NCBI RefSeq assembly: GCF_003144035.1
Contig: NZ_QFWT01000010.1
Location: forward strand, 62,001-126,000
Direction of reading: 5' to 3'
Source of the DNA: Vibrio albus
GTDB lineage: Bacteria; Pseudomonadota; Gammaproteobacteria; Enterobacterales; Vibrionaceae
DNA length: 64,000 bases
Part shown: positions 1-8,242 of the stretch, one piece after another
Numbering within the stretch: position 1 is the first letter of the stretch
Layout: each line of letters opens with the position of its first letter
Made by a program: the position numbers and the translations under genes
The notes under the pieces: generated by a model
Databases searched by the model: none
What the model was told of the DNA's origin: nothing
The model's input: only the letters and a program-made list of their open reading frames with translations

Positions 1-376
1 CTTCGGCAGGAAGGTTGATCCTGAATCTAAGCTCGATACCTTCATCAGTAAACAGAACGGCAGTGTTATCCAATACCACCTGTCCGGTTGTTGCGACGGA
101 AAAGCTATTTTCTGCTTTGCCAAATTCAGCAAAACTGCGGGCGATGAAATCACGAGCGGCAATTTGGTAAGTGGCCGATTTTTCTTTTAACCACTCGAGC
201 CCTGTCAGAGACCAGGGACGTACAGCGCGCAGGCGTGACGCAGATGCATACGGATCAGCCTGTATATAATCGATATATAAAGTGAAATCAGTAAAATCGT
301 AACTGCCTTTTATTTTCTGATAGGCGCGATAGTTTTGTTTTTCGAGTTTTTTGAGTGTTGCGTTTAGCTGATCCAT
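1..376 (-). CDS. ABC-class predicted ATPase (PF09818-like), N-terminal part
   Basis: This leftward gene runs off the left edge, leaving about 125 codons of its N-terminus. The start MDQLNATLKKLEKQNYRAYQ, followed by KIKGSYDFTDF and QADPYASASRLRAVRP, matches the opening of the predicted ABC-class ATPases (PF09818), proteins of around 550 residues with no firmly established function; the P-loop would lie beyond the edge. I chose the ATG at 374-376 because the family starts there. An in-frame ATG at 440-442 would add 22 residues (MVTYNRAS...), and neither start has a strong Shine-Dalgarno. It is convergent with nothing in the window and lies back to back with the tesA 3' end. Family assignment is from memory and fairly secure; function is unknown. 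Confidence 0.75.
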   Translation of the reverse strand, partial: MDQLNATLKKLEKQNYRAYQKIKGSYDFTDFTLYIDYIQADPYASASRLRAVRPWSLTGLEWLKEKSATYQIAARDFIARSFAEFGKAENSFSVATTGQVVLDNTAVLFTDEGIELRFRINLPAE

Positions 377-486
377 TGTCTGCCTGGTTTGCCGGTAAAT
401 ACCGTTGTCTGTTAACAGTGAGGCGCGATTATAGGTAACCATGCTCTGAGAAGCAAAATTAAACTAGGGCATGCCCTAAATATCCC

Positions 487-1083
487 TTAAAGGTATGGGG
501 CAATATTATCGGCCATAAAATCTGCAATCCAAGGCTGGGCAACAGCCTTAGGATGAAGGCCATCACTCATCATCCATTCCTGTTTAAGGATCACATGTTC
601 AAGAAAAAACGGAAGCAGTGGTATCTGATGTTGTTCTGCTAATTTTGGGTAGAGGCTTTCAATAGCCTGTGCGTATCGCTTTCCGTAGTTAGGCGGAATA
701 AGGATTTGCATTAACGCGACTTTTGTACCATTTTCCTGGCTTAACCGGATTATTTTCTCGAGATTTTTTTCTACAATATTAGGATTAAAGCCTCTTAAAC
801 CATCGTTTGCCCCAAGCTCTACCAGTATCCAGTCTGGGGTGTGCTGTTTAAGCAAGTCAGGCAGTCTGTCCAAGCCATTTCCTGTGGTGTCACCGGAAAT
901 GCTCCCATTGATGACGTTGACTATAAGACCATGTTTTTTCAACGATTCGGGAAGGATATTCGGCCAGCTATTCTCAATAGGCATCCGATAGCCGGCACTT
1001 AAACTATCACCTAATACCAATAATGTGGTACTACTGGCTGAGAAGGAAATAATCAAAAGCAGAAAGGATATGAATCGCACCAT
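487..1083 (-). CDS. tesA: Periplasmic acyl-CoA thioesterase I / lysophospholipase L1 (SGNH hydrolase)
   Basis: A 198-residue secreted esterase of the TesA/ApeA family that hydrolyses acyl thioesters, lysophospholipids and arylesters in the periplasm. A hydrophobic signal peptide (residues 1-19) precedes the GDSLSAGY block with nucleophile Ser28. The oxyanion residues appear in GSISGDTTGNG (block II) and GANDG (block III), and the Asp-His pair in SDGLHP (Asp174, His177). Length fits the family. I start at the ATG 1081-1083; an upstream in-frame ATG at 1095 would add four residues. The chosen start overlaps the ybbA start in the palindrome CATG, so the two genes are divergent with overlapping 5' ends. 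The tesA-ybbA-ybbP neighbourhood is the same as in enterobacteria, which supports the names. Confidence 0.93.
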   Translation of the reverse strand: MVRFISFLLLIISFSASSTTLLVLGDSLSAGYRMPIENSWPNILPESLKKHGLIVNVINGSISGDTTGNGLDRLPDLLKQHTPDWILVELGANDGLRGFNPNIVEKNLEKIIRLSQENGTKVALMQILIPPNYGKRYAQAIESLYPKLAEQHQIPLLPFFLEHVILKQEWMMSDGLHPKAVAQPWIADFMADNIAPYL

Positions 1084-1756
1084 GTCTGAGTCCATTATTA
1101 AAGCTAAATCTGTTAGTAAAATAGTCTCTACTAATCAGGAACATTTAACAATCCTTGAGAAAGTAAATTTGGAGATTAAAACCGGAGAAAGTGTCGCTAT
1201 TGTAGGTTCGTCCGGAGCCGGAAAATCAACATTGATGACTCTGCTTGCCGGGCTGGATACACCTACGCAAGGTGATATTCACCTGATGCAGAGGACGATT
1301 TCGAAGATGAACGACGAAGAGCGGGCTGCTTTGAGGTGTGATTCTGTCGGTTTTGTATTTCAGAGCTTTCTTTTAGTCCCTAGTTTATCTGCGCTGGAGA
1401 ACGTGACTCTGCCTGGATTATTAAAGGGAGAAAGAGAAAATACAGAAAGGGCTGAAATGTTGCTGAACTCTGTCGGACTGGCTAATCGTATTCATCATTT
1501 GCCTTCGCAGCTATCTGGAGGCGAGCAGCAGAGGGTTGCGCTGGCTCGGGCCTTTATGACTGAGCCGGATATTCTGTTTGCCGATGAGCCTACAGGTAAT
1601 CTTGATCAGCATACTGCAGCCAATATTATTGAATTGTTATTTGAGCTGAACAAACAGCATGGTACGACGTTAGTTTTGGTGACACACGATAGTGAGCTGG
1701 CTTCGCGGTGTGATCGAGTACTCCATATGCAGGCAGGGTTACTGGAGGAAAAATGA
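1082..1756 (+). CDS. ybbA: ABC transporter ATP-binding protein YbbA
   Basis: A 224-residue ABC ATPase of the LolD/MacB-like class that pairs with a FtsX-type permease. Walker A is GSSGAGKST (43-51), the signature [14 protein letters not shown] (144-157), and Walker B ILFADEP (164-170) followed by the D-loop TGNLD. The ATG at 1082 gives the family length; upstream in-frame ATGs at 1025 and 1070 lie inside tesA and would add a tail not seen in the family. It overlaps ybbP by 4 bp (ATGA), implying translational coupling. With YbbP it is thought to form a type VII (mechanotransmission) ABC complex working with TesA on envelope lipids or hydrophobic compounds; that role is inferred from context. 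Confidence 0.93.
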   Translation: MSESIIKAKSVSKIVSTNQEHLTILEKVNLEIKTGESVAIVGSSGAGKSTLMTLLAGLDTPTQGDIHLMQRTISKMNDEERAALRCDSVGFVFQSFLLVPSLSALENVTLPGLLKGERENTERAEMLLNSVGLANRIHHLPSQLSGGEQQRVALARAFMTEPDILFADEPTGNLDQHTAANIIELLFELNKQHGTTLVLVTHDSELASRCDRVLHMQAGLLEEK

Positions 1757-4209
1757 CAAAGTTCGGTAACTCGTCAGGTGACAATGTCACAAAAAAGGGT
1801 CTTTCTGCTAATCGTCGAATGCTGCGATGGAGTATTGAAGAAATTAAACATGGTCAGCTATGGCCAATCTCTATCGCTTTGACTCTGATTATTGCTTGTG
1901 TGTTTGCTTTGTCTGCCTTAGGTGAGCGAATGGAGCAGGTGATAACCAAGCAGGGACGGGATGCTCTGACGGCTGATCTGGTATTCTCATCTTCAAATCC
2001 GGTACCACAGACATTATTTAGAGCGGTAAATGAGACGGAGCTACTAAGCGCGTCACGTGTGCGTTTTAGCAGTATGGCTTTTAGTGATACAGAGATGCAA
2101 CTGGTGGAAGTGAAAGCTGTCAATTCACAATACCCTCTGGTTGGAAGCCTTCAGCTTAAGAGCCCGGGTGGTGTTGTTTCCCATGTCAGTCCGGGTGAAC
2201 TCTGGCTGGATGAACGTTTGTTTCCTCTTTTGGGAGTTAGTTCTGGTGACGTTGTCACTATCGGTGATGCCGAACTCACAATCAGTGGTTCAATTATTCA
2301 GGAACCAGGGTTGAGTTTTAACCCATTCAGACAAATGCCGGCGGTGTATATCCATGAAACGGATATTAATAAAACCGGCGCAATGCGCCCTGGGGGAAGA
2401 GTCCGGTTTAACCTATATCTGACCGGGGACAGCGAGGTACTTGAACACCTGAAAGAGTCCGTGACCCTGACGCCTAGTGATCGCTGGCGTGATCAGGAAA
2501 GTACCAGCCGGCGTAACGATATGTTTGAAAAGACGCAACAGTATCTGTCTTTAACCGTGGCGATTGTCATTATCATGGCCGCCATTACTCTGGTTCTGAC
2601 CAGTCAGCATTATGTTTTCGGACGAAGACAGACCATCGCGATGCTTAAAAGTATGGGAGCCAGCAAAAAATGGCTGTCCCGCTGGTTGTTGATACAAGTT
2701 TCTCTGTTATTTATTGTAGGAACCGTATTTGGGACCATTGGAGGGATCGGCCTTGAGTATCTTTTGAGAATTCCTCTGACCGATTTACTTCCTGATCCGC
2801 TTCCCGGATATGGTGGAACCCCCGCATTAATTTCAGTCATTACCTGCTTGCTGATAGGCGTTCCTGCACTGGGTATTCCATTAATAACTTTGCTGAATAC
2901 TTCGGCTCTTAACGTCATGCAGAAAGGAAGTGATAAACGAAATATAAGGGTTTATAGCCTGATATTGGTTCCGCTTATTCCATTGTTTCTCGTTTATTGG
3001 AACAATTCGTTTGTATGGATTGTTCTGACAGGCATGTTAGGCGTACTTATCTTCTTAGCGGGTCTGAGTATCATTATTATAAAAGCAATAAAATACTTTT
3101 CAGTTTCTGCACCCATGAAGTTAGCCATCAGCCGTATAAGTCGATCTCCATTGACCTCTGGTATTCAGTTTAGTGCGCTTTCACTTTCTCTTATGCTGTT
3201 ATCGGTTATTTGGCTGGTGAGAACGGATTTGCTGGACGATTGGCAAAGGGTTATTCCCGATGATGCCCCAAATGTTTTTTCCATTAATATAGCGCCATAT
3301 GAAATAGCAGACTATATGCAGGCATTGGATAGTTATCGGTTATTGCGGTCACAAGCTTATCCCATGATTCGTGGTCGTCTGACCTCAATAAATGGCGATG
3401 ATGTTAATACCCTATACGATAATCCAAGGGACATTGATTCATTAAGCCGGGAGCTGAACCTGACTTATGGTACGTCCATACCAGAGCGGAATACTGTTTT
3501 AAGGGGGAACTGGACTGAATCTGACGGTGTTTCTGTTGAAGAAGGTGTTGCTGACGAACTGGGACTCAGTGTCGGAGACAGGCTTGGGTTTACTATCAAC
3601 AGTCAGTTAGTCAGTGCGACAATTAATTCGGTTCGCCATGTAGAGTGGCGAGAAATGCGGCCTAATTTCTATTTTCAGTTTACACCGGACGTATTAGATA
3701 CGTTGCCATCGACCTGGCTTGTTAGCTTTCGGGTTGAGAATGATAAAAGGGGACTGATGAAACAGCTGTCCCGTCGTTTTCCGACAGTCAGTCAACTCGA
3801 TGTAAGAGTGATGGGAGATAAAATTCAGACCCTGTTGGGACAGATTATCTGGTCGGTCACTGTTCTGGCTGCATTAGGTGTTATAGCCGGACTGTTACTC
3901 ATATTCACACTGCTGCGTCTTAGTCTCTCCCAGAGACAAGAGGAAATTCGCTTATATCGCACGTTAGGAGCCAGTAAAAAACGTATTACCTATACAATAT
4001 GGAGTGAATATGGCTTGATGGCTTTGATTGCAGGTGTTATTGCCAGCGTAGGGGCCGATCTATGTGTCGCCGCGATAATGAGTCTGGGGTTTGATCTGGA
4101 GTGGAGTCTGCACCCCTTAATGTGGGTTCTCTTACCTTTATTAGCCTTTGTTATTTTATGGGGCGCATTGAATAGCTTGTTTAGTCAATTACTGTATCCG
4201 GTTCGATAA
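1753..4209 (+). CDS. ybbP: ABC transporter permease YbbP (FtsX-like)
   Basis: An 818-residue inner-membrane permease. A short cytoplasmic N-terminus is followed by a first membrane helix near residues 37-55, a large periplasmic domain, and two FtsX-type membrane blocks: a triplet around residues 265-385 (with the cytoplasmic loop FGRRQTIAMLKSMGASKKW) and another near the C-terminus (SLSQRQEEIRLYRTLGASKK loop). This is the usual YbbP arrangement with a duplicated permease unit. It overlaps ybbA by 4 bp. Two matches to the MatP site GTGACRNYGTCAC lie inside this gene, at 1778-1790 and 2246-2258. The substrate is not known; tesA next door suggests lipid-related work. Confidence 0.92.
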   Translation: MTKFGNSSGDNVTKKGLSANRRMLRWSIEEIKHGQLWPISIALTLIIACVFALSALGERMEQVITKQGRDALTADLVFSSSNPVPQTLFRAVNETELLSASRVRFSSMAFSDTEMQLVEVKAVNSQYPLVGSLQLKSPGGVVSHVSPGELWLDERLFPLLGVSSGDVVTIGDAELTISGSIIQEPGLSFNPFRQMPAVYIHETDINKTGAMRPGGRVRFNLYLTGDSEVLEHLKESVTLTPSDRWRDQESTSRRNDMFEKTQQYLSLTVAIVIIMAAITLVLTSQHYVFGRRQTIAMLKSMGASKKWLSRWLLIQVSLLFIVGTVFGTIGGIGLEYLLRIPLTDLLPDPLPGYGGTPALISVITCLLIGVPALGIPLITLLNTSALNVMQKGSDKRNIRVYSLILVPLIPLFLVYWNNSFVWIVLTGMLGVLIFLAGLSIIIIKAIKYFSVSAPMKLAISRISRSPLTSGIQFSALSLSLMLLSVIWLVRTDLLDDWQRVIPDDAPNVFSINIAPYEIADYMQALDSYRLLRSQAYPMIRGRLTSINGDDVNTLYDNPRDIDSLSRELNLTYGTSIPERNTVLRGNWTESDGVSVEEGVADELGLSVGDRLGFTINSQLVSATINSVRHVEWREMRPNFYFQFTPDVLDTLPSTWLVSFRVENDKRGLMKQLSRRFPTVSQLDVRVMGDKIQTLLGQIIWSVTVLAALGVIAGLLLIFTLLRLSLSQRQEEIRLYRTLGASKKRITYTIWSEYGLMALIAGVIASVGADLCVAAIMSLGFDLEWSLHPLMWVLLPLLAFVILWGALNSLFSQLLYPVR
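1778..1790. other. matS (MatP-binding) site 1
   Basis: GTGACAATGTCAC, an exact match to the matS consensus GTGACRNYGTCAC. It lies in the 5' part of the ybbP coding region, about 7.2 kb left of dif. Confidence 0.8.
2246..2258. other. matS (MatP-binding) site 2
   Basis: GTGACGTTGTCAC, an exact match to GTGACRNYGTCAC, within ybbP and only 468 bp from site 1. Close pairing of sites in a terminus region would favour MatP loading; that is inference. Confidence 0.75.
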
Positions 4210-4265
4210 TAGGAGCATGATGAATATAAAGGCTCATTTCGACCTTATCCCACAAAAAAGGAGAC

Positions 4266-4300
4266 TTATCCACAAAATCGGTGGATAAGCTTTTGGATAA
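4266..4300. repeat. Cluster of DnaA-box-like 9-mers with an inverted pair
   Basis: TTATCCACA at 4266-4274 is a perfect consensus DnaA box. GGTGGATAA (4280-4288) and TTTGGATAA (4292-4300) are reverse-oriented boxes with one mismatch each, and a poorer copy, TTATCCCAC, begins at 4245. TTATCCAC and GTGGATAA form a perfect 8-bp inverted repeat around a 7-base spacer. No U-tract follows, so it is a poor intrinsic terminator for ybbP. DnaA titration or a regulatory role is possible but unproven. Confidence 0.45.
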
Positions 4301-4564
4301 CTTTAATGAAAAAGGCGTGGTTTTTTTCAGAGGCCGCGTCTCCTCTTTCATCAGCAAAAGTTCTTATTCACAAAGGAAAATTTCTTGGGAAATGCGTTGG
4401 CTACGTCAAGTTTTTCGAGAAAAATATTTAAATTTTTTGACAGCTTTTAACAGATGATTTCACTGTCTCTCATTTTTGGCTACTTCTGCACGTGTATGGC
4501 TAAAAATATGCTACTGTTACTTGCAAATTTTGTTACTTGCAAATTTGACTTGACGGGAATGGAT

Positions 4565-4642
4565 ATGGAATTGGTGCTGATTATCACTTTTATTATTGTT
4601 GCTGTTGTTATGTTGTCTAAAGAAAAGAAGCAAGATCGGTGA
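4565..4642 (+). CDS. Possible 25-residue single-pass membrane peptide
   Basis: A short ORF starting at the ATG 4565-4567, with GGGA six bases upstream. It encodes MELVLIITFIIVAVVMLSKE followed by KKQDR: one hydrophobic helix and a basic C-terminal tail, the usual look of bacterial small membrane proteins. An in-frame ATG at 4559 and a longer upstream extension (from 4454) exist, but their ribosome-binding sites are poorly placed. The tandem repeat just upstream could have created this ORF by chance. I know no homologue; treat as a candidate only. Confidence 0.3.
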   Translation: MELVLIITFIIVAVVMLSKEKKQDR

Positions 4643-4765
4643 CCCTGAAAGAAGTTTGTGCCTGATATCACATCCTTTTAGCGATTGAGGACAATAGGTG
4701 CTTGATTATCAGCGGCACCGAAGGCATCATCATCTATGATTCTGTTTTTATTCTAGTAAGTTATC

Positions 4766-5386
4766 ATGAAAAAAATTTCAATATTAGCTCTTTCCGTATT
4801 ACTGGCGGCTTGTTCGTCGGGAACTTACACAACTGATGTAAATTCTGATACATATAAAGAAGACTACAATACTGCGAAACTCAGCACTGCGTCCGTGCCA
4901 GCTGAACAGCTGGAAGTATCAGTCGTAGAAAGCGCTCCGGAAGTACAACAAGCGGCCATAGCGCCGGAACCTCAAATTGCTACGCCTGTACAGGCTGAAA
5001 TAAAACCAGCACCGGTACAAAAGCGAGTGGTGAAGATCAGCCCGGCCAATAGCGCAAAAAAAGTCAGAATAGTTCCGCCAACCCAAAAACAGTTAGAAAG
5101 AACCCAACGGTTTGGGTATACATTACAGGTTATAGCACTTGATAGCCCTTACAAATCGAGAACCTATGCGGACCAGTTGCCATCTGGTAATCCGGTATGG
5201 GAACATTTTAAACGTGTAAACGGGACTGACTGGTACGCAATTTTATATGGCGACTATGCCACGAAGTCTGAAGCGAAAGCTGCGATTCAAACATTGCCAG
5301 AGTTTTTCCGTTCTAAAAATCCATTCGTAAAAAGTCTGGATAAAATTAAGAACTCCGCATATCCGAAACTGAACAAGCTAAGATAG
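4766..5386 (+). CDS. SPOR-domain lipoprotein
   Basis: A 206-residue envelope protein. The signal ends in the lipobox LLAAC (lipidated Cys16), with SSGT after the Cys, so outer-membrane sorting is likely. Residues 25-105 are a low-complexity linker rich in Pro, Ala, Val and Glu (ending RIVPPTQKQL). The C-terminal part (about 110-195) reads as a SPOR domain: FGYTLQVIALDSPYKSRTYA at its start, then DWYAILYGDYATKSEAKAAI. SPOR domains bind denuded septal peptidoglycan, so a cell-division or cell-wall role is likely. It lies 11 bp upstream of ddl in the same direction, which fits a cell-wall theme. It resembles DamX-like proteins, but I would not assign a specific name. Confidence 0.85.
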   Translation: MKKISILALSVLLAACSSGTYTTDVNSDTYKEDYNTAKLSTASVPAEQLEVSVVESAPEVQQAAIAPEPQIATPVQAEIKPAPVQKRVVKISPANSAKKVRIVPPTQKQLERTQRFGYTLQVIALDSPYKSRTYADQLPSGNPVWEHFKRVNGTDWYAILYGDYATKSEAKAAIQTLPEFFRSKNPFVKSLDKIKNSAYPKLNKLR

Positions 5387-5397
5387 AACAGGGTTCC

Positions 5398-6408
5398 ATG
5401 TGTAATACAAATATTCTCCTTGTGTGCGGTGGCGGTTCTGCCGAACACGAGGTTTCGTTAGTGTCTGCGTCTTATTTACAACAGCAGCTGCAGAAAGAGT
5501 CTAACTTTAATGTTATTCGTGTTGAAATCCACGCGGATGATGCAAGTTGGCTGCTGGATGATGGCAGTCAGGTTACTTTTGATATTCATGATAAAGGGTT
5601 GCGAACAGAGAACGGTGTTATTTCCATTGATTATATCGTTCCTTGTGTCCACGGATTCCCAGGTGAAACCGGGGATTTACAGTCTATGTTTGAATTAGCC
5701 GGTATCCCATATCTGGGGTGTGGGCCGGAAGCAAGCCGCAATAGTTTTAATAAAATCACCTCGAAGCTTTGGTATGATGCGTTAGGTATACCTAATACAC
5801 CTTATCTGTTTCTGTCGGATGATTCTGACGAATCAATCGTTAAGGGTGAAGAAGCGTTTGAACGCTGGGGTAAGGTATTTGTTAAAGCAGCCTCACAAGG
5901 GTCTTCGGTTGGTTGTTACAGTGTCACTGAAAAGAGTCAGCTTGCTGAATCTATTCGCTCTGCTTTCATGTTTTCAGATCAGGTTCTGGTTGAGAAATCT
6001 GTTGAGCCCAGAGAGCTGGAAGTCGCTGCATACGAATTTGGCGGTGAGTTATTTATTAGTAAGCCAGGTGAAGTAATTTCTCCTGAAGGTGGGTTTTACT
6101 CATATGACGAAAAATATAGCTCAGACAGCCACTCCGTTACTGAAATAGAAGCTAAAGGGCTATCTGAAAGGCAAATCAGCGATATCAGAGCATATTCTCA
6201 TAAAGTATTTAAGCAAATGCAGCTTAAAGATCTTGCCCGAATCGATTTTTTCCTTACCAGAGATAACAATATTTATCTTAATGAGGTCAATACGTTCCCG
6301 GGGATGACGCCTATATCTATGTTTCCGAAGATGCTAGAAAATAATGGCCATCGTTTTAGCGAATTTTTAACTTCCGCTATTAAGGAATCATTTACTCCCA
6401 AGGTTTGA
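5398..6408 (+). CDS. ddl: D-alanine--D-alanine ligase
   Basis: A 336-residue ATP-grasp ligase that joins two D-Ala for peptidoglycan synthesis in the cytoplasm. The N-terminal GGGSAEHEVSLVSA is the family motif (Glu-His-Glu of the first D-Ala site). VPCVHGFPGETGDLQ, GSSVGCYSV (ATP loop), EPRELEVAAYEF and the magnesium-binding stretch NEVNTFPGMTPISMFP complete it. Length fits DdlA-type enzymes. The 3' end overlaps the 3' end of the convergent recombinase gene by 17 bp. Vibrios usually carry a second copy (ddlB) in the division cluster; this one corresponds in position to the chromosome II copy of V. cholerae, as I recall it. Confidence 0.95.
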   Translation: MCNTNILLVCGGGSAEHEVSLVSASYLQQQLQKESNFNVIRVEIHADDASWLLDDGSQVTFDIHDKGLRTENGVISIDYIVPCVHGFPGETGDLQSMFELAGIPYLGCGPEASRNSFNKITSKLWYDALGIPNTPYLFLSDDSDESIVKGEEAFERWGKVFVKAASQGSSVGCYSVTEKSQLAESIRSAFMFSDQVLVEKSVEPRELEVAAYEFGGELFISKPGEVISPEGGFYSYDEKYSSDSHSVTEIEAKGLSERQISDIRAYSHKVFKQMQLKDLARIDFFLTRDNNIYLNEVNTFPGMTPISMFPKMLENNGHRFSEFLTSAIKESFTPKV

Positions 6409-7354
6409 TAATTTTAAATTTGGCTTTCTCCAACTCCGCTGTGCTTTCCTTGCCCAAGTATTGGGCTGGCATAGCGGGGCTAAGCCATCGACCAAATTTC
6501 TGGATTGAACGTAAATCGTATCCTTGTTTTTCTAATTCCTTTGCCGCTCCGACTCGTGCTGACTGTCCTGTAAACCGAAGATTTTGAGAAAGTCCCAGTA
6601 AATCACTTGCCTGCCTGGATATCCGGTAGATAGAAGAGTCATTCAATGGCTCAGAGCCAATATTGCTATGGCGATCTATTCTCCTGAAGACAAAACCTAA
6701 ACGTTCCGGTAGATAAGCGAGCCATTTGTCTACAGCTAGGGTAGCCTGTGAACTTAATTGATAGTGGGTGTCTTTGATAGAGATAGTGACACTGTCACTA
6801 TCTTTGCTGATACTTGAGAATTGCAAATCCCTAAGTTCCGAGCGCTTCATAGCACATTCAAACATAATATAATAAACAGCTAAATCCCGGCAGGACTTTA
6901 CTGTTGGTTCTTTGCTCATTATTCGATCAAGCTGAACAAGGTGACGGTGAGTAAATGCATTGGCTTGTCTGGCATCACCATGTTTGTTTAACCTTAGATG
7001 TTGTAACGTCAGGCGTATTTGTCGGTGTGCCGTCGGATCGGTAAGAGAATGTAGTTGATGAACAACACCAATTGTGATGCTGTAACGTCTTAAGCTGGCA
7101 AACTTTCTCTTTTTTGCTTCTGTTTCCAGAAATAATCTGATAGCCGTAAGGGAGGCCGGAAGAGGTGTTACATGCCTTGTTTTACAAAACGAAACAAAAA
7201 GATTCCAGTCTGAAGTCATTGCTAACACAGAACTTTTAGCGTAGCTGTTATGTGTTAACTGAATAATATCGTCAGCTAAAATTGCCTTGGAAAACTTACG
7301 GATACTTGCTTTCTGTAATTTAGGATCTTTTAAACAGGGAATCTTTTTTTTCAT
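6392..7354 (-). CDS. Tyrosine recombinase-like protein with altered catalytic residues
   Basis: A 320-residue protein with a SAM-like N-terminal core-binding region (about 30-130) and a C-terminal phage-integrase catalytic region. The Arg-I box reads CAMKRSELRDL, where XerD-type proteins have TGLRVSEL, so the catalytic Arg appears to be Lys170. The second box reads GQSARVGAAKEL, where related integrases have GHSLRVGAA: His becomes Gln264 and Arg267 is kept. GRW (Trp290) occupies the His/Trp position and the likely nucleophile is Tyr299 (PAQYLGK). Activity may therefore be changed or lost. It lies 1.6 kb from dif, is convergent with and overlaps ddl, and has no excisionase, phage or transposon genes beside it. 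A standing, possibly domesticated gene rather than a fresh element. Confidence 0.8.
   Translation of the reverse strand: MKKKIPCLKDPKLQKASIRKFSKAILADDIIQLTHNSYAKSSVLAMTSDWNLFVSFCKTRHVTPLPASLTAIRLFLETEAKKRKFASLRRYSITIGVVHQLHSLTDPTAHRQIRLTLQHLRLNKHGDARQANAFTHRHLVQLDRIMSKEPTVKSCRDLAVYYIMFECAMKRSELRDLQFSSISKDSDSVTISIKDTHYQLSSQATLAVDKWLAYLPERLGFVFRRIDRHSNIGSEPLNDSSIYRISRQASDLLGLSQNLRFTGQSARVGAAKELEKQGYDLRSIQKFGRWLSPAMPAQYLGKESTAELEKAKFKIIKPWE
6786..6798. other. matS (MatP-binding) site 3
   Basis: GTGACACTGTCAC, exact to the consensus and extended to a perfect 21-bp palindrome (arm GATAGTGACA). It lies inside the recombinase gene, 2.2 kb left of dif, and is the nearest exact site to it. Confidence 0.8.
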
Positions 7355-7456
7355 TTTAATGCACTATAACTAAATGTATTAATCTAATTTTACTCTTGAA
7401 TAACAACAAAATACAATTATTATTAGAACTAACAAGCTACCAGAAAGAGTACAGCT

Positions 7457-7813
7457 ATGCCTACAACATCTCACAGAGGGTTCGTACTTCAGTCTAAACC
7501 AGAATCACCGGATGTCTGGAGTGTTCAAATTAAAAATAGGGTCTTGTCAGGACACCTCGCCGCCGTAAAAAAATCTATTGATTGGTGGTGTGATACCGCT
7601 TCTTTAATCGATCCTAAAGAATTTGCGTCACTTGCTCGGAAAAAAGAAGAGAAACCAGCAGAACAACAAGAATCGTTTAATGGATTTCTTCTCAAGAACG
7701 ATACAGGAAGTAAGAACGGTTGGTACTGTTTCTTTAATGGACGGCTTATCAAAGGTAGTAAAGAAGCACTGAAAAAATACATTAATGCCAATATGACGGC
7801 GAGAAAGAAATGA
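7457..7813 (+). CDS. DUF3319-type conserved Vibrio protein
   Basis: A 118-residue cytoplasmic protein without a signal peptide. It contains two related segments: RGFVLQSKPESPDVWSVQIK...LSGHLAAVKKSIDWWCD (residues 7-46) and NGFLLKNDTGSKNGWYCFFN...LIKGSKEALKKYINAN (74-113). This suggests an internal duplication of a small fold with a Gly-Phe-Leu strand and a final helix. I recall it as DUF3319, a Vibrio-type family without known function. It overlaps yciH by 4 bp (ATGA), so the pair is likely co-translated, which hints at a translation- or stress-related role. Confidence 0.75.
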   Translation: MPTTSHRGFVLQSKPESPDVWSVQIKNRVLSGHLAAVKKSIDWWCDTASLIDPKEFASLARKKEEKPAEQQESFNGFLLKNDTGSKNGWYCFFNGRLIKGSKEALKKYINANMTARKK

Positions 7814-8121
7814 CATTAGTATATTCAACGGAAACTGGCCGTATAAAACCAGAAAAAGAAAAAGAGCAACGCCCAAAGGGTGATGGTATTGTTCGGATTC
7901 AGCGCCAGACAAAAGGACGCAAAGGTAAGGGTGTATGTATTGTTACTGGTCTGGATTTAGATGATGCGCCGTTAAAGCTTTTAGCTGCTGAGTTAAAAAA
8001 GGTTTGTGGTTGCGGTGGTTCCGTTAAAGACGGAACAATAGAAATACAGGGTGATAACCGTGAAAAGCTAAAAGTACACCTGGAGAAAAAAGGCTATACC
8101 GTTAAGCTTGCCGGCGGATAA
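7810..8121 (+). CDS. yciH: SUI1/eIF1-family protein YciH
   Basis: A 103-residue protein of the bacterial SUI1 (eIF1-like) family, described in E. coli as a stress-linked inhibitor of translation initiation acting at the 30S subunit. A short charged N-terminal tail (residues 1-25) precedes VRIQRQTKGRKGKGVCIVTG (28-47), the basic loop expected to contact rRNA, then KVCGCGGSVKDGTIEIQGD, the hallmark second motif. Length is normal. It is translationally coupled to the DUF3319 gene upstream and is followed by a strong terminator, so it ends the operon. Confidence 0.92.
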   Translation: MTLVYSTETGRIKPEKEKEQRPKGDGIVRIQRQTKGRKGKGVCIVTGLDLDDAPLKLLAAELKKVCGCGGSVKDGTIEIQGDNREKLKVHLEKKGYTVKLAGG

Positions 8122-8149
8122 TCGCTATTACTGACACCTTATCGAAGAT

Positions 8150-8178
8150 AAAACCGGGTAGCAGTTGTCCCGGTTTTT
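8150..8178 (+). terminator. Intrinsic terminator after yciH
   Basis: AAAACCGGG, a 10-base loop and CCCGGTTTTT form a 9-bp GC-rich stem with a run of T, 28 bp beyond the yciH stop. Confidence 0.88.
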
Positions 8179-8242
8179 ACTTATCTGTTATATTCTAACA
8201 TTGTCTATTATCAAGTCATAAACGGATTTAAAAGGCTGTACT

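Larger units (their letters stand above)
4210..4765. other. Gene-poor interval with DnaA-box-like repeats and a tandem duplication
   Basis: No standard-length gene fits these 556 bp. It holds a cluster of DnaA-box-like 9-mers at 4245-4300 (listed separately), a tandem direct repeat of TGTTACTTGCAAATTT near 4515-4550, and a possible tiny membrane ORF at 4565-4642. The promoter of the SPOR lipoprotein gene should lie near its 3' end. Confidence 0.5.

Noticed and set aside
4266..4288. ybbP terminator from TTATCCAC/GTGGATAA
   Set aside because: AT-rich outer stem and no T-run; DnaA-box symmetry explains it better.
5915..5927. GTTACAGTGTCAC as a matS site
   Set aside because: One mismatch in a core position; kept only as a near match.
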